Assembly (NCBI GenBank): GCA_017534595.1
Contig: JAFXVY010000089.1
Span: 62,001-126,000 of the forward strand
DNA length: 64,000 nt
Source: Ruminococcus sp.
GTDB lineage: Bacteria; Bacillota; Clostridia; Oscillospirales; Ruminococcaceae
Direction: 5' to 3'
Shown: piece by piece, positions 49,382-58,800 of the stretch
Layout: each line of letters opens with the position of its first letter
How positions within the stretch are numbered: the stretch's first letter is position 1
Made by a program: the position numbers and the translations under genes
Notes under the pieces: generated by a model
What the model was told of the DNA's origin: nothing
The model's database searches: none
Seen by the model: only the letters and a program-made list of their open reading frames with translations

Positions 49382-51490
49382 TCATTCGTTGCCCGGATCG
49401 TCAGGCTCAGAGTCGTCGGGCTGGGAATCCGGAGTGCTGTCAGGCTGAGAATCCGGAGTGCTGTCAGGCTCCGAGATGACCGGAGGCGGCGGAGGCGGTG
49501 CCTCGGTAGAGGTCGGCGTGGTCGGAGTGATCCTTCTCAGATCGTCGATCTTGGCAGCGCCCTTGATCGTAGCCTTGACTGCATCGTAGTCGAGGTCAAA
49601 TGTTGCATAGTTCTTGACCTGACCGAGCGAGCTCCTGATCCAGATAGTAACGGTCTCGGTCTTCTTGCCGGTAACGGTAACGTTGACGCTTCCGCCTGCA
49701 ACGGCCTCGCCGTCAGCTACGTTCTGAGTAACGATCGGGTTGCCGTCGCGGTAGACCTCGATCACATAAGCGCCGCGTACAAAGTCGGGCATCGGGATCG
49801 GGATCTTGATATCGCTCTCGGCTACCTCACCGGTGGATACGTAAAGGGTGATCTCCTCGCCCTTATCAACATAAGTGCCCTCGGGATGGCTCTGCTCGAT
49901 CACCTTGCCCTTGTTCTCTTCCTGGTCAACGGGGATCACCTTGGAAACGAGCTTGTTCTCCTTGAGTACCTGGATAGCCTTCTCCTGGGTCATGCCAACG
50001 AGGTTCGGAACCTTCATCTGGGTCTCCATGGGTCCGCGGCTTACGAATACGATGACCTCTGCACCGGCCGCATACTGTGTGCCGGCGGCGGGCTCGGTCT
50101 CGATGACCATACCCTCGGGGATATCGTCGCTGAACTTGGGTCTCGGTTTGGGTACGAAGCCGACGCTCTTGAGCTCACTCTCTGCGACGGACTGCGTCTT
50201 CTTTGTCAGGTCGGGGACTTCGACCATTCGCGGTCCCTTACTTATCGTCAGCTCAAGCGTGAAGCCCTCGCGGACGGTCTTGTTGGTAACGGATTGGTCA
50301 ATGATGACGCCCTCGGGATAATCGGTGCTCCACTCTTCCTTAACGGAGAACTTGAGCTTATCGCTGTATTCCTGACGGACTCTCTGATAGTTCTGACCGA
50401 CAAAGTTCTGAACGAGCACATTGGAGCTGTGAGTCTCGTCGGGGTTGAATTCCTTGATAACGGTATATGCGATAACGCCTGCGGCGATCAGCACTACGGC
50501 AACGGTAACGGCAAGAAGTATGGGGATGATATAGGAGCGCTTCTTTTCCTCCTCTTCTGCCTCCTCTGCCTCTTCCTCGTACTCATCGGCAACGGGCTTG
50601 AAGAATTTGGTAGAGGCTGCATCGTCAACAGAAGCCGTGTTCTTGTAGCCGAACACGATCGAAGGATTTACCTTGAAGGAGCTGATATCGTTTATCATCT
50701 CGGCAGCGGACTGATATCTCCTTGCGGGAGAGCGCTCCATGGCATGAAGCACGATCTCCTCGAGGCTCTCGGGGATCGAAGGCATGATCTCGCGGGGAGG
50801 TATGGGAGTCTCCTGCATATGCTTAACGGCGATAGCAACGGGGTTCTCGCCGTCGAAGGGCTTTCTGCCTGTGAGCATCTCATAGAGCATAACGCCGACC
50901 GAGTAGATATCGCTTCTCTCATCGGTCATTTCGCCCTTTGCCTGCTCGGGAGAGATATAATGAACGGAGCCTATGGTCTTATCGGAAAGGGTCTTGCCGT
51001 CGATACGCGAGAACCTTGCAATTCCGAAGTCCATGACCTTGATGGTGCCGTCGGGGAAAAGCATGATGTTCTGCGGCTTGATATCGCGGTGAACGATGCC
51101 CTTGTCGTGAGCGTGCTGGAGAGCCTTGAGGATCTGCACCACGAATTTGAGTGCATCCTTCCACCTGAGTACGCCCTGCTGCTCGAGCAGCTCCTTGAGG
51201 GTGATACCGTCTATGTACTCCATAACGATGAACTGTATCTCATCCGTAAAGCCGACATCGTAGATCTTGACGATGTTCGGATGCGAAAGCACGGCTATAG
51301 CCTTGCTCTCGTTGCGGAAGCGCCTTACAAACTCCTCGTTCTCGGAATACTCCGCCTTTAGGATCTTGACAGCAACGGTACGGTTTTCCATAACGTCGGT
51401 CGCCTTATAGACGTCAGCCATACCGCCGACACCGATAAGCTCGATGATCTCATAGCGGCCGTCAAGCTTCCTGCCGATATTAGAATCCAT
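49382..51490 (-). CDS. prkC: PASTA-domain Ser/Thr kinase PrkC
   Basis: 702-residue membrane kinase. The cytoplasmic domain (about 1-275) has GVGGMADVYKA, HRDIKPQN and DFGIAR. A Glu-rich juxtamembrane stretch and a membrane helix (about 328-350) come next. Three PASTA repeats outside the cell (about 365-570) end in phrases such as LELTISKGP, VIVFVSRGP and ITLYVSTGE. A further beta-rich domain follows, with a Pro-rich tail containing repeated SEPDSTPDSQPD. PASTA kinases sense peptidoglycan fragments and control growth and spore germination. Paired with its phosphatase just upstream. Confidence 0.95.
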   Translation of the reverse strand: MDSNIGRKLDGRYEIIELIGVGGMADVYKATDVMENRTVAVKILKAEYSENEEFVRRFRNESKAIAVLSHPNIVKIYDVGFTDEIQFIVMEYIDGITLKELLEQQGVLRWKDALKFVVQILKALQHAHDKGIVHRDIKPQNIMLFPDGTIKVMDFGIARFSRIDGKTLSDKTIGSVHYISPEQAKGEMTDERSDIYSVGVMLYEMLTGRKPFDGENPVAIAVKHMQETPIPPREIMPSIPESLEEIVLHAMERSPARRYQSAAEMINDISSFKVNPSIVFGYKNTASVDDAASTKFFKPVADEYEEEAEEAEEEEKKRSYIIPILLAVTVAVVLIAAGVIAYTVIKEFNPDETHSSNVLVQNFVGQNYQRVRQEYSDKLKFSVKEEWSTDYPEGVIIDQSVTNKTVREGFTLELTISKGPRMVEVPDLTKKTQSVAESELKSVGFVPKPRPKFSDDIPEGMVIETEPAAGTQYAAGAEVIVFVSRGPMETQMKVPNLVGMTQEKAIQVLKENKLVSKVIPVDQEENKGKVIEQSHPEGTYVDKGEEITLYVSTGEVAESDIKIPIPMPDFVRGAYVIEVYRDGNPIVTQNVADGEAVAGGSVNVTVTGKKTETVTIWIRSSLGQVKNYATFDLDYDAVKATIKGAAKIDDLRRITPTTPTSTEAPPPPPPVISEPDSTPDSQPDSTPDSQPDDSEPDDPGNE

Positions 51491-51532
51491 AATTTCAACT
51501 CCTATTTCCTATTGATTCTTTTCTTTTGTTCA

Positions 51533-52270
51533 TCAGTTCGCCACGAGCGCGACGGAGATGTTATCCTTGCCGCCCTGCTCGTTGGAATAATTTATCAGAT
51601 CGTTTACCGCGTTATCGAGGTTCTTTCCGAACACGAAGCCGTAAATGATCTCATTGGTACAGTAATTGGAGAGACCGTCCGAGCAAAGCAGCAGTGTGAA
51701 GTTGCCCTCCGGCTCGAACTCAAAGTAATCCACATCCACATCCGGTTCAACGCCGACCGCCCGGGTGATGACGTTCTTCATCTGGTGGGTCTTCATCTCG
51801 TCCTCGGAGATCTGACCCTGCTCAAAGAGCATCCGGACGTAGGTATGATCGGTAGTGACCTGCTTTATCCTGCCCTCCTCCATGAGATAGCACCGGCTGT
51901 CGCCGACGCTTACCACATAGCAGTGCTTCCCGCACACAAGTGCGGCGACACAGGTGGTGCCCATGCCGTTCTTTTCTATATCCTCCTTGCTCTTTTCGTA
52001 CACTATGGTATTTGCGGCGTGTACGGCGGTGAGCATAAGGTTGCGGACCTTGTTGGGTGCGAAATCGGGTCTGAAATTGGCCGAGATCCTGTCATAGATG
52101 ATGTTGACGGCTTCCTCACTGGCTACGCCGCCCGACAAGGCTCCGCCCATTCCGTCGCAGACTATCGAGAGCGAGATATTATCGCCCAGAAATCCGCACC
52201 GTACTCTGTCCTGATTTTCATCGCGCTTACGCCCGATGTCCGTCTTGGAAGCTATGAACAAGCAGCTCAC
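51533..52270 (-). CDS. prpC: PP2C-family Ser/Thr phosphatase PrpC
   Basis: About 245-residue manganese-dependent phosphatase that reverses PrkC action. PP2C motifs: DENQDR near residue 17, VCDGMGGALSG near 38, VSVGDSRCYL, LLCSDGLSNY and GGKDNISVALV. The frame starts at GTG 52270, but a TTG at 52261 fits the spacing from AAAGG better and gives the usual short N-terminus. In the conserved order rlmN-prpC-prkC. Confidence 0.93.
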   Translation of the reverse strand: MSCLFIASKTDIGRKRDENQDRVRCGFLGDNISLSIVCDGMGGALSGGVASEEAVNIIYDRISANFRPDFAPNKVRNLMLTAVHAANTIVYEKSKEDIEKNGMGTTCVAALVCGKHCYVVSVGDSRCYLMEEGRIKQVTTDHTYVRMLFEQGQISEDEMKTHQMKNVITRAVGVEPDVDVDYFEFEPEGNFTLLLCSDGLSNYCTNEIIYGFVFGKNLDNAVNDLINYSNEQGGKDNISVALVAN

Positions 52271-52294
52271 CGCCTTTCATCATGAATTTCTTTA

Positions 52295-53206
52295 TCAGAT
52301 CTCGTACTCGCGCCTTAACTGCCCGCAGGCAGCGTCTATATCGGCGCCGAGAGTTCTTCTGACCGTCGCGTTGACCCCCAGCTCCTCAAGGTACTGCCTG
52401 AAGCGCTGGGCGCTCTTTCTGTCGGAACGGAAATCCCGCTCCTTTATCTTATTGACCGGTATTATATTGACGTGACACACGAAGCCGGCAAGCAGCTCCG
52501 CAAGCTTCTTCGCGTCCTCACGCGAATCGTTGTGCCCGTCTATCAGGGCATATTCAAAGGATATGCGCCTGCCCGTCCGGCTGAAATAAGCCTTGCAGGC
52601 CTTCATAAGCTCTGCTATCGGATATCTGTCGTTGATCGGCATGATCGCCGATCTTGCCTTGTCATCCGGGGCGCGGAGGGAGATCGAAAGCGTCAGCCCG
52701 AGCTCCAGTTCCGCAAGCTCGTATATCTTCGGGACAAGCCCGCAGGTGGAAAGCGAAACGTGCCTCAGCGAAAGGTTCATCCCGTCCTTGCAGCTGACCA
52801 GCTCAAGGAACCTGATGACATTATCGTAATTATCCAGCGGCTCGCCGATGCCCATAAGCACGCAGCCGCCGATCTTGCGGCCGCTCTCGCGTTCCGCGGC
52901 ATACACCTGCGAGAGGATCTCGCTCGGGAGCAGATCACGCTTATACCCCGCGATAGTCGAGGCGCAGAAGCGGCAGCCCATCTTGCAGCCGACCTGTGTC
53001 GAAACGCAGACGGTATTGCCGTGCTCATACTCCATAAGCACCGATTCGATATGGTTCCCGTCAGAAAGCCTATAAAGATATTTTACAGTATTATCGCGTG
53101 CAGATTCAAGTCTTTTAACGACAAATAGTGATTTTATACAAAACTTTTCCTTGAGCGTTTCCCGCAGTTGTGCAGAAATATCGGTCATCGAATCGAAATC
53201 CGTCAC
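52295..53206 (-). CDS. rlmN: dual-specificity RNA methyltransferase RlmN (N-terminus extends upstream without a standard start)
   Basis: Radical SAM enzyme that methylates C2 of adenine in 23S rRNA A2503 and some tRNAs. The iron-sulfur motif CKMGCRFC, MGIGEPLDN and the resolving cysteine region near the end (CGQLRREYE) are present. The coordinates start at the first standard codon, a GTG at 53206, giving 303 residues, shorter than the usual 340-350. The frame continues upstream with family-like sequence (ELTELITGLGEKKFRAKQ, then IFGWLHVKR) for at least 34 codons to 53308. No ATG, GTG or TTG exists in that stretch. An ATC at 53308 lies 6 nt after GGAAGG. See findings. Confidence 0.88.
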   Translation of the reverse strand: MTDFDSMTDISAQLRETLKEKFCIKSLFVVKRLESARDNTVKYLYRLSDGNHIESVLMEYEHGNTVCVSTQVGCKMGCRFCASTIAGYKRDLLPSEILSQVYAAERESGRKIGGCVLMGIGEPLDNYDNVIRFLELVSCKDGMNLSLRHVSLSTCGLVPKIYELAELELGLTLSISLRAPDDKARSAIMPINDRYPIAELMKACKAYFSRTGRRISFEYALIDGHNDSREDAKKLAELLAGFVCHVNIIPVNKIKERDFRSDRKSAQRFRQYLEELGVNATVRRTLGADIDAACGQLRREYEI

Positions 53207-53345
53207 GCGCTTGACGTGCAGCCAGCCGAATATCTGCTTGGCACGGAATTTCTTTTCTCCGAGCCCGGTAATAAGCTCCGTGAGCTCGTCAAGATCAAGC
53301 GAGAGGATGTCGATCCTTCCGTTTTCGTCTTTGTAAAGCGTAGGA

Positions 53346-54650
53346 TCACCTCTCTCTGCGGAACACCGCGATATAAAAGCCGTCCGAACCGAAGCGGTCG
53401 GGGGTTATCGTAACATCAAAGCCGTCTCCGAACTGACCGGGGAGCTTACCCTTTGCAAACTCCGGGTGCTCCGACAGGAACCTCTGAGAGACCCCGTCGT
53501 TCTCGGCGCGGGACAGCGTACAGGTCGAGTAGACCAGCGTGCCGCCGGACTTCACATAGCGCGAGGATGTATCGAGTATCGAATACTGGATCTCCGGCAG
53601 GCGTTCAAACTCCTCCGGGGACTTGTATTTTATCTCCGGCTTGCGGCGTATCACTCCGAGCCCCGAGCACGGGACATCGCAGAGCACGCGGTCGGCAAGC
53701 GGCATGGTTTCGCTGTATTTCCTGCCGTCGTTGGCGGAAGCTTTGACTATGCTCAGCCCGAGCCTCTGAGCGCCGCGCTCTATGAGCCGCGCCCTGTTCC
53801 CGTGAAGATCAAATGCGAGCACTTCGCCCTCATTGTTCATCATCTCGGCAACGGTGAAGGTCTTGCCGCCGGGAGCGGAACAGATATCGAGCACCGTCTC
53901 GCCGGGCAAAGCTCCCAGAGCCGCACAGCAAAGCTGACAGGAGATATCCTGAACATGGACGAGCCCCTGCGAATACGCCCTGCTGCTCTCTATCCCGGCG
54001 CCGCCGATCATCAGGCAGTCGGGAACGACCGGGCTTATCTCAGCCGTGAAGCCGTCCTCTCTCAGCAGCCTGATGATACTTTCAAGCGGCTGCCTGAGCG
54101 TATTGGCTCTGACCGTCACGGGAGCCTGCCCGAGTGAGGAAGCGAGCATTGTCTCTGCAGCTGCATCACCGTATTCGGAGATCCACTTCTCAACGAGCCA
54201 AACCGGGCAGGAGTACTTTACCGCCAGACCATCGCTGTGACCCGAGGTCTCGGGCAGCGGCTTGCCGTCACGGATAAAACCACGGAGCACGGCATTCACA
54301 AGTCCGGATATGGAGGGGTTCTTATCCCTCTTGGCGAGCTTCACGCTCTCGTTGACCGCCGCGTTGTCGGGCACGGAATCCATATACATTATCTGATACA
54401 GCCCCGAGCGCAGTATGTTCACCGTATCCGCGGTGAGCTTTGAGCGTCCGCTTTTCAACCTCTGATCAAGTATGCGGTCAAGGGTATATCGCCTCTCGAG
54501 CGTTCCGTAGAACAGCGCCGAGACAAACCGCTTGTCCTGTGCCGAAAGCTGCGAGCGTCCCAGTGCTTCATCGAGCAGCAGATTGGAATAGGAACCGTCC
54601 TTGTCCATTCTTGACAGCAGCCTTACGGCAAGCTCTCTTGCATTGCTCAT
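53346..54650 (-). CDS. rsmB: 16S rRNA (cytosine-967-C5)-methyltransferase RsmB
   Basis: 434 residues: an N-terminal NusB-like RNA-binding domain (about 1-140) and a Rossmann methyltransferase domain. SAM motif DICSAPGGKT and the two catalytic cysteines are present, in CDVPCSGLGVIRRKPEIKY and in VYSTCTLSRAEN. The ATG lies one base after the fmt stop. Its stop overlaps a GTG in another frame close to rlmN. Confidence 0.94.
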   Translation of the reverse strand: MSNARELAVRLLSRMDKDGSYSNLLLDEALGRSQLSAQDKRFVSALFYGTLERRYTLDRILDQRLKSGRSKLTADTVNILRSGLYQIMYMDSVPDNAAVNESVKLAKRDKNPSISGLVNAVLRGFIRDGKPLPETSGHSDGLAVKYSCPVWLVEKWISEYGDAAAETMLASSLGQAPVTVRANTLRQPLESIIRLLREDGFTAEISPVVPDCLMIGGAGIESSRAYSQGLVHVQDISCQLCCAALGALPGETVLDICSAPGGKTFTVAEMMNNEGEVLAFDLHGNRARLIERGAQRLGLSIVKASANDGRKYSETMPLADRVLCDVPCSGLGVIRRKPEIKYKSPEEFERLPEIQYSILDTSSRYVKSGGTLVYSTCTLSRAENDGVSQRFLSEHPEFAKGKLPGQFGDGFDVTITPDRFGSDGFYIAVFRRER

Positions 54651-54651
54651 A

Positions 54652-55584
54652 TCAGTCGGTCAGCTTCTGACCGGGTGTAAGAGGATGTCCGTTGAGATAC
54701 TGTTCGGCGCTCATCCTCTTTGAGCCCTCTGCCTGGACCTCGGTCAGCCTTACGGCTCCCTCACCGCAGGCCACGCAGAAGCGCGCGGCATCGCATACGG
54801 TCCCGGCCTCGCCGAAGCTGCCGGTCTCGGAGACTATCTCCGAATGATATACCTTCAATCTTCTGCCGTCGAGTGAAGCCGTGGCACACGGCCAGTCTGA
54901 GAGCCCGCAGATCTGCTTCTGCACTGCTCTTGCAGGCTTTGAGAAATCTATGGGACAAAGCTCCTTTGTGAGCATCGGAGCATAGCATGAAAGCGAATCG
55001 TCCTGCGCGACGGGGGTTATCTCTCCCCTCTCGAGGCCGTCGAGCGTGTGGATGATGAGCTCGGCGCCGAGGTCTGCGAGCCTGTCAAAAAGCTCTGCGG
55101 CGGTCTCGTTGTTGCCGATCTCGACCTTTGCCTGCTCGAGCATATCTCCGGTATCGAGCCCCTCTGCCATGAGCATAGTGGTGATACCGGTCTCCTTATC
55201 GCCGTTGAGCACAGCCCACTGTATCGGTGCAGCACCTCTGTACTTCGGGAGCAGCGAGCCGTGGATGTTCACGCAGCCGAGCCTCGGTATATCGAGCACG
55301 GCCTTGGGAAGTATCTTGCCGTAGGCGGCAACGACTATTGCATCGGGTGCAAGCCTCTGCATCTCGGCTATGAACTCCTCGCCGTTCTTTTTGAGGCTTA
55401 CCGGCTGATAAACGGGCGTCCCGTGAGTCAGCGCCAGCTCCTTGACAGGCGGAGCGGCAAGCTTCATCCCGCGCCCCTTGGGCTTGTCGGGCTGAGTGAA
55501 CACAGCGAGTATATTATGCTTTTCATAAAGCTTTTCCAGTGCGGGCACGGCGAAATCCGGCGTCCCCATAAAGATTATATTCAA
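54652..55584 (-). CDS. fmt: methionyl-tRNA formyltransferase
   Basis: 310 residues. Formylates initiator Met-tRNA with 10-formyltetrahydrofolate. Start MNIIFMGTPDFAVP, active-site region CVNIHGSLLPKYRGAAPIQW with the catalytic His and Asn, and the C-terminal OB domain. Initiates at TTG with GAGGTG upstream. It sits beside def, which removes the formyl group later. Confidence 0.96.
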   Translation of the reverse strand: MNIIFMGTPDFAVPALEKLYEKHNILAVFTQPDKPKGRGMKLAAPPVKELALTHGTPVYQPVSLKKNGEEFIAEMQRLAPDAIVVAAYGKILPKAVLDIPRLGCVNIHGSLLPKYRGAAPIQWAVLNGDKETGITTMLMAEGLDTGDMLEQAKVEIGNNETAAELFDRLADLGAELIIHTLDGLERGEITPVAQDDSLSCYAPMLTKELCPIDFSKPARAVQKQICGLSDWPCATASLDGRRLKVYHSEIVSETGSFGEAGTVCDAARFCVACGEGAVRLTEVQAEGSKRMSAEQYLNGHPLTPGQKLTD

Positions 55585-55599
55585 GCGGCAGCACCTCTA

Positions 55600-56070
55600 T
55601 TACTCTTCTTCGGGTTCGATGAATTCGACTACCTTCTCCAAGAACAGATGCCCGTCAAGATGCTCGAGCTCATGGCATACCGCCTGAGCGAAAAGCTCCT
55701 CGGCATCCTGCTCGTACCACTCTCCGTAGCGATCCTGTGCCTTGAAGCGCACCTTCATCGGACGTATGGTATACCCCCACTCTCCGGGACAGGAAAGGCA
55801 GCCCTCCTGCACCCTCTGGGTCTCCTCCGACTGCCAGATGATCTCGGGATTGATTAGCTCGTGAATTCCGGTGCCGTCATAGGTGTTGATTATGACCGCT
55901 CTTTTGAGGATACCCACCTGCGGTGCCGCGAGACCGACGCCCTGCGCCTTGTCAAGAGTGTCCGCCATATCGTCGAGCAGGATGTGGAGCCTCTCGTTGA
56001 AGGCGGTCACAGGCTTGCAGACCTTGTGCAGAGCCTCGTCTCTTTTATTCAGGATGTTTCTTACTGCCAT
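55600..56070 (-). CDS. def: peptide deformylase
   Basis: 156-residue metalloenzyme that removes the N-formyl group from new proteins. All three motifs are present: GVGLAAPQVG, EGCLSCPGEWG (Cys ligand) and CHELEHLDG (HExxH). Next to fmt in the usual order. Confidence 0.96.
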   Translation of the reverse strand: MAVRNILNKRDEALHKVCKPVTAFNERLHILLDDMADTLDKAQGVGLAAPQVGILKRAVIINTYDGTGIHELINPEIIWQSEETQRVQEGCLSCPGEWGYTIRPMKVRFKAQDRYGEWYEQDAEELFAQAVCHELEHLDGHLFLEKVVEFIEPEEE

Positions 56071-56085
56071 AACTGTCTCCTTCCG

Positions 56086-58560
56086 TCAGAGCCCGATATC
56101 TCCGTTTATATCCGCATAGATGCTGACCTGCCTGAACTCCTGCTCCTTGCAGAACTCAATGAGCAGCGACGAGATCATCTTCCGGAACTCTGCATTGTTG
56201 CGGCATTTGAGAATGAGCCTGTACCTGTACTTTTTGTTTATCATCCCCAGCGTACACGGCGCGGGGCCGATAGTGCGCAGGAACATTTTGATACCGTTGG
56301 GTATTATATAACTGTTGATATATCTGCCGAGCTCGGCGGCGAACCACTCGGAAGCGGCTATCGCCTTGCTCTCCAGCACCGATGAGAAGCCCACCACGCA
56401 GATATCGCAGAACGGCGGGTATATGAGCGCCTTGCGAAGTGCGATCTCTTCCTCGTAGAATTCGTCGTAATCCTGCTTTGCTGCAAGATTGAGGACGAAG
56501 TGATCGGGAACATAGGTCTGCAAGCACGCAACTCCGGGCTTGTCGCCCCTGCCGCTTCTCCCCGCGACCTGTGTCAGCAGCGAGAAGGTGCGCTCATAGC
56601 TGCGGAAGTCTCCGGTGAACAGTGCCTTGTCCAGCGACACGACCCCGACGAGGGTAACGTTCGGGAAATTGAGCCCCTTGGCTATCATCTGTGTGCCGAG
56701 CATTATGTCGTACTTGCCGTCTTCAAAATCCCGGAAGTTTTCCTCGTAGGAATACCGCGAGAAGGTGGTGTCGGCATCCATTCTGAGGATGCGCGCCTCG
56801 GGGAACTGCGCCGCGAGCTCATCCTCTATCTTCTGAGTACCCACGCCGCTGTTATACAGATGCGTCGAGCCGCACTGCGGACACTTTTTAACGTTCTCCA
56901 TCGAGAACCCGCAGTAGTGGCACATCAGCTTGTCGTTTCGTTTATGGTAGGTCAGCGGGAGCTCACAGTTAGGGCAGCTCACAGGCTTTCGGCAGTCAAG
57001 GCAGGAGATATAGGTGTCATACCCTCGCCGATTGAGCAGCAGGATAGCCTGCTCCTTGTTGTCGAGAGTCTTTCGGAGCATCTCCGTAAGCCTCTGACTG
57101 AACAGCTTGCCGCCCTCGCCTGCCATGTCGATTATCTCGACCTCCGGCAGAACGGCATCGGCATAGCGCTTTCTGAGCTCGAACAGGCTGAACCGCCCGT
57201 GCTTTGCAAAATAGAAAGTCTCGAGCGACGGCGTCGCGGAAGCCATGAGCAGCACGGAATTGTTCATCCCGCAGCGCTGTATGGCGACATCGCGGGCATG
57301 ATATCTCGGCGAGCTCTCAGACTTATAGGTATGCTCGCCCTCCTCGTCGATGATTATGACGCCGATATCAGAGAGCGGCGCAAATACCGCGCTCCTTGTC
57401 CCGATGACAATTTTCGCCCCGCCGGAGCGTATGCGCTTGAACTCATCGCTTCGCTGCCCGAGAGACAGCGACGAATGCAGCACGGCGATATCTCCGCCGA
57501 AATACTGCTTGAAGCGCCTGAGCATCTGCGGGGTCAGCGAGATCTCGGGAACGAGCATCATCGCGGTCTTGCCCATTTTCAGCACAGAGTCGATGACCCG
57601 GAAGAAGACCGCGGTCTTGCCGCTGCCGGTGACGCCGTAAAGCAGAGCGCCTGCGGGCTTGCCGGCTCTCACGAGCTCCATTATCCCGTCGTAAGCCTGC
57701 TGCTGCTCGGAGTTAAGGATTATCGTCTCGGGATCTTTAACTTCCCCGACCTCACCGATCGCGTCACGGAGGATCTTGTTTTCATACTCGGTCAGGATAC
57801 CAGTGTTTTTCATCCTTACTATTACCGCATCGGTACAGGAGGTCATGTATCTGACTTCCTTAGAGGAAGCACATCCGCATTCGGTCAGCAGGTTCACTAC
57901 CGCACGCTGCTTCTCGGTGAGCCTCGGTTCCGCCTCAGTCCCCGCAAGGGAAAGATAGCTGTCGGAGAGCCGGAGCATTTTTATGCTCTCGTCACCGACG
58001 CGCATCTTGAGCTTATCCTCCTCCTCGACATAGCCCTTGTCTATGAGCGAATCAAGGATATGCCTGAGCTTGGGGGTGGCGGAAAGGTCAAGAAACTCGT
58101 CTATCTCCTTCTGAGAGGCGGCCTGCCTCATAAACATAAGGACTTTCAGCTCCTCCTCACTGAGCTCGCTCTCGTCAACTGCGATGTTGGCGGGCTTGTA
58201 CTTGCAGGAGAATTTCAGACTGAACCCCGAGGGCACCGCGCTGCGGAAGGCATCGAAGTAGGTGCAGAAGGTGTTTTCCTTGAGCCAGAATATGAGCTTC
58301 ATTATCTCGTCATTGACGAGAGGCTCCGTGTCCGCAAGCCGGAAGACCGGCTTGATCCTTTCGTCGGGCTCGGGATCGGTCTTGAGCCTTGTTACCAGCC
58401 CGACGCAGCGGCGGTTGCCGTTGCCGAAAGGAACGATCACTCTCATACCCGGCTTGATATCGTCGGCAAAGGCGGCGGGCACGGTATAGCTGTACTCGCT
58501 GTCAAAGTGGTAGGAGGCAGCAGAGACCGCTACCTTGGCGATAAGTGTATCTCCCCGCAA
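56086..58560 (-). CDS. priA: primosomal protein N' (replication restart helicase PriA)
   Basis: About 824-residue DEAH-type helicase that reloads the replisome at stalled forks. Walker A GVTGSGKTAVF, motif II IIIDEEGEHTYK, a zinc-binding insert with cysteines in CLDCRKPVSCPNCE and CHYCGF...CPQCGS, and motif V-VI VAGRSGRGDKPG. The TTG at 58560 follows GGGAGGAG by 8 nt and was preferred over GTG at 58569. Between rpoZ and def. Confidence 0.95.
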   Translation of the reverse strand: MRGDTLIAKVAVSAASYHFDSEYSYTVPAAFADDIKPGMRVIVPFGNGNRRCVGLVTRLKTDPEPDERIKPVFRLADTEPLVNDEIMKLIFWLKENTFCTYFDAFRSAVPSGFSLKFSCKYKPANIAVDESELSEEELKVLMFMRQAASQKEIDEFLDLSATPKLRHILDSLIDKGYVEEEDKLKMRVGDESIKMLRLSDSYLSLAGTEAEPRLTEKQRAVVNLLTECGCASSKEVRYMTSCTDAVIVRMKNTGILTEYENKILRDAIGEVGEVKDPETIILNSEQQQAYDGIMELVRAGKPAGALLYGVTGSGKTAVFFRVIDSVLKMGKTAMMLVPEISLTPQMLRRFKQYFGGDIAVLHSSLSLGQRSDEFKRIRSGGAKIVIGTRSAVFAPLSDIGVIIIDEEGEHTYKSESSPRYHARDVAIQRCGMNNSVLLMASATPSLETFYFAKHGRFSLFELRKRYADAVLPEVEIIDMAGEGGKLFSQRLTEMLRKTLDNKEQAILLLNRRGYDTYISCLDCRKPVSCPNCELPLTYHKRNDKLMCHYCGFSMENVKKCPQCGSTHLYNSGVGTQKIEDELAAQFPEARILRMDADTTFSRYSYEENFRDFEDGKYDIMLGTQMIAKGLNFPNVTLVGVVSLDKALFTGDFRSYERTFSLLTQVAGRSGRGDKPGVACLQTYVPDHFVLNLAAKQDYDEFYEEEIALRKALIYPPFCDICVVGFSSVLESKAIAASEWFAAELGRYINSYIIPNGIKMFLRTIGPAPCTLGMINKKYRYRLILKCRNNAEFRKMISSLLIEFCKEQEFRQVSIYADINGDIGL

Positions 58561-58590
58561 CCTGCTCACTCCTCCCTGCCGGACGAGCCG

Positions 58591-58800
58591 TTATCTGAGG
58601 CTCGGATCCTCGATTATCTTGTATTCGCCGGAAGCGAACTCGTCAACTGCTGTCTTGACGGGCTTTTCGTCGAGAATGGGCTTATCCTTGTTCTCGATCG
58701 CCTCATCGGTTATCTGCCTTGCTCTCTTGGCCACTGCGAGCACGAGAGAGTAATAGCTCTCATTGTTCTTAAGTATCTGTACAACTGCCGGTCTAAGCAT
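58591..58800 (-). CDS. rpoZ: RNA polymerase omega subunit
   Basis: 69 residues. Starts [20 protein letters not shown] and contains the conserved AKRARQI segment that contacts beta-prime and helps its folding. The ATG at 58800 overlaps the gmk stop by 8 bp; the upstream ATG at 58815 lies within the ribosome site region and was not chosen. gmk-rpoZ is the usual pair. Confidence 0.94.
   Translation of the reverse strand: MLRPAVVQILKNNESYYSLVLAVAKRARQITDEAIENKDKPILDEKPVKTAVDEFASGEYKIIEDPSLR

Noticed and set aside
49067..51361. 764-codon plus-strand frame opposite rsgA and prkC
   Set aside because: Repetitive Leu/Asp/Gly-rich shadow of the kinase gene, without start signal or recognisable domain.
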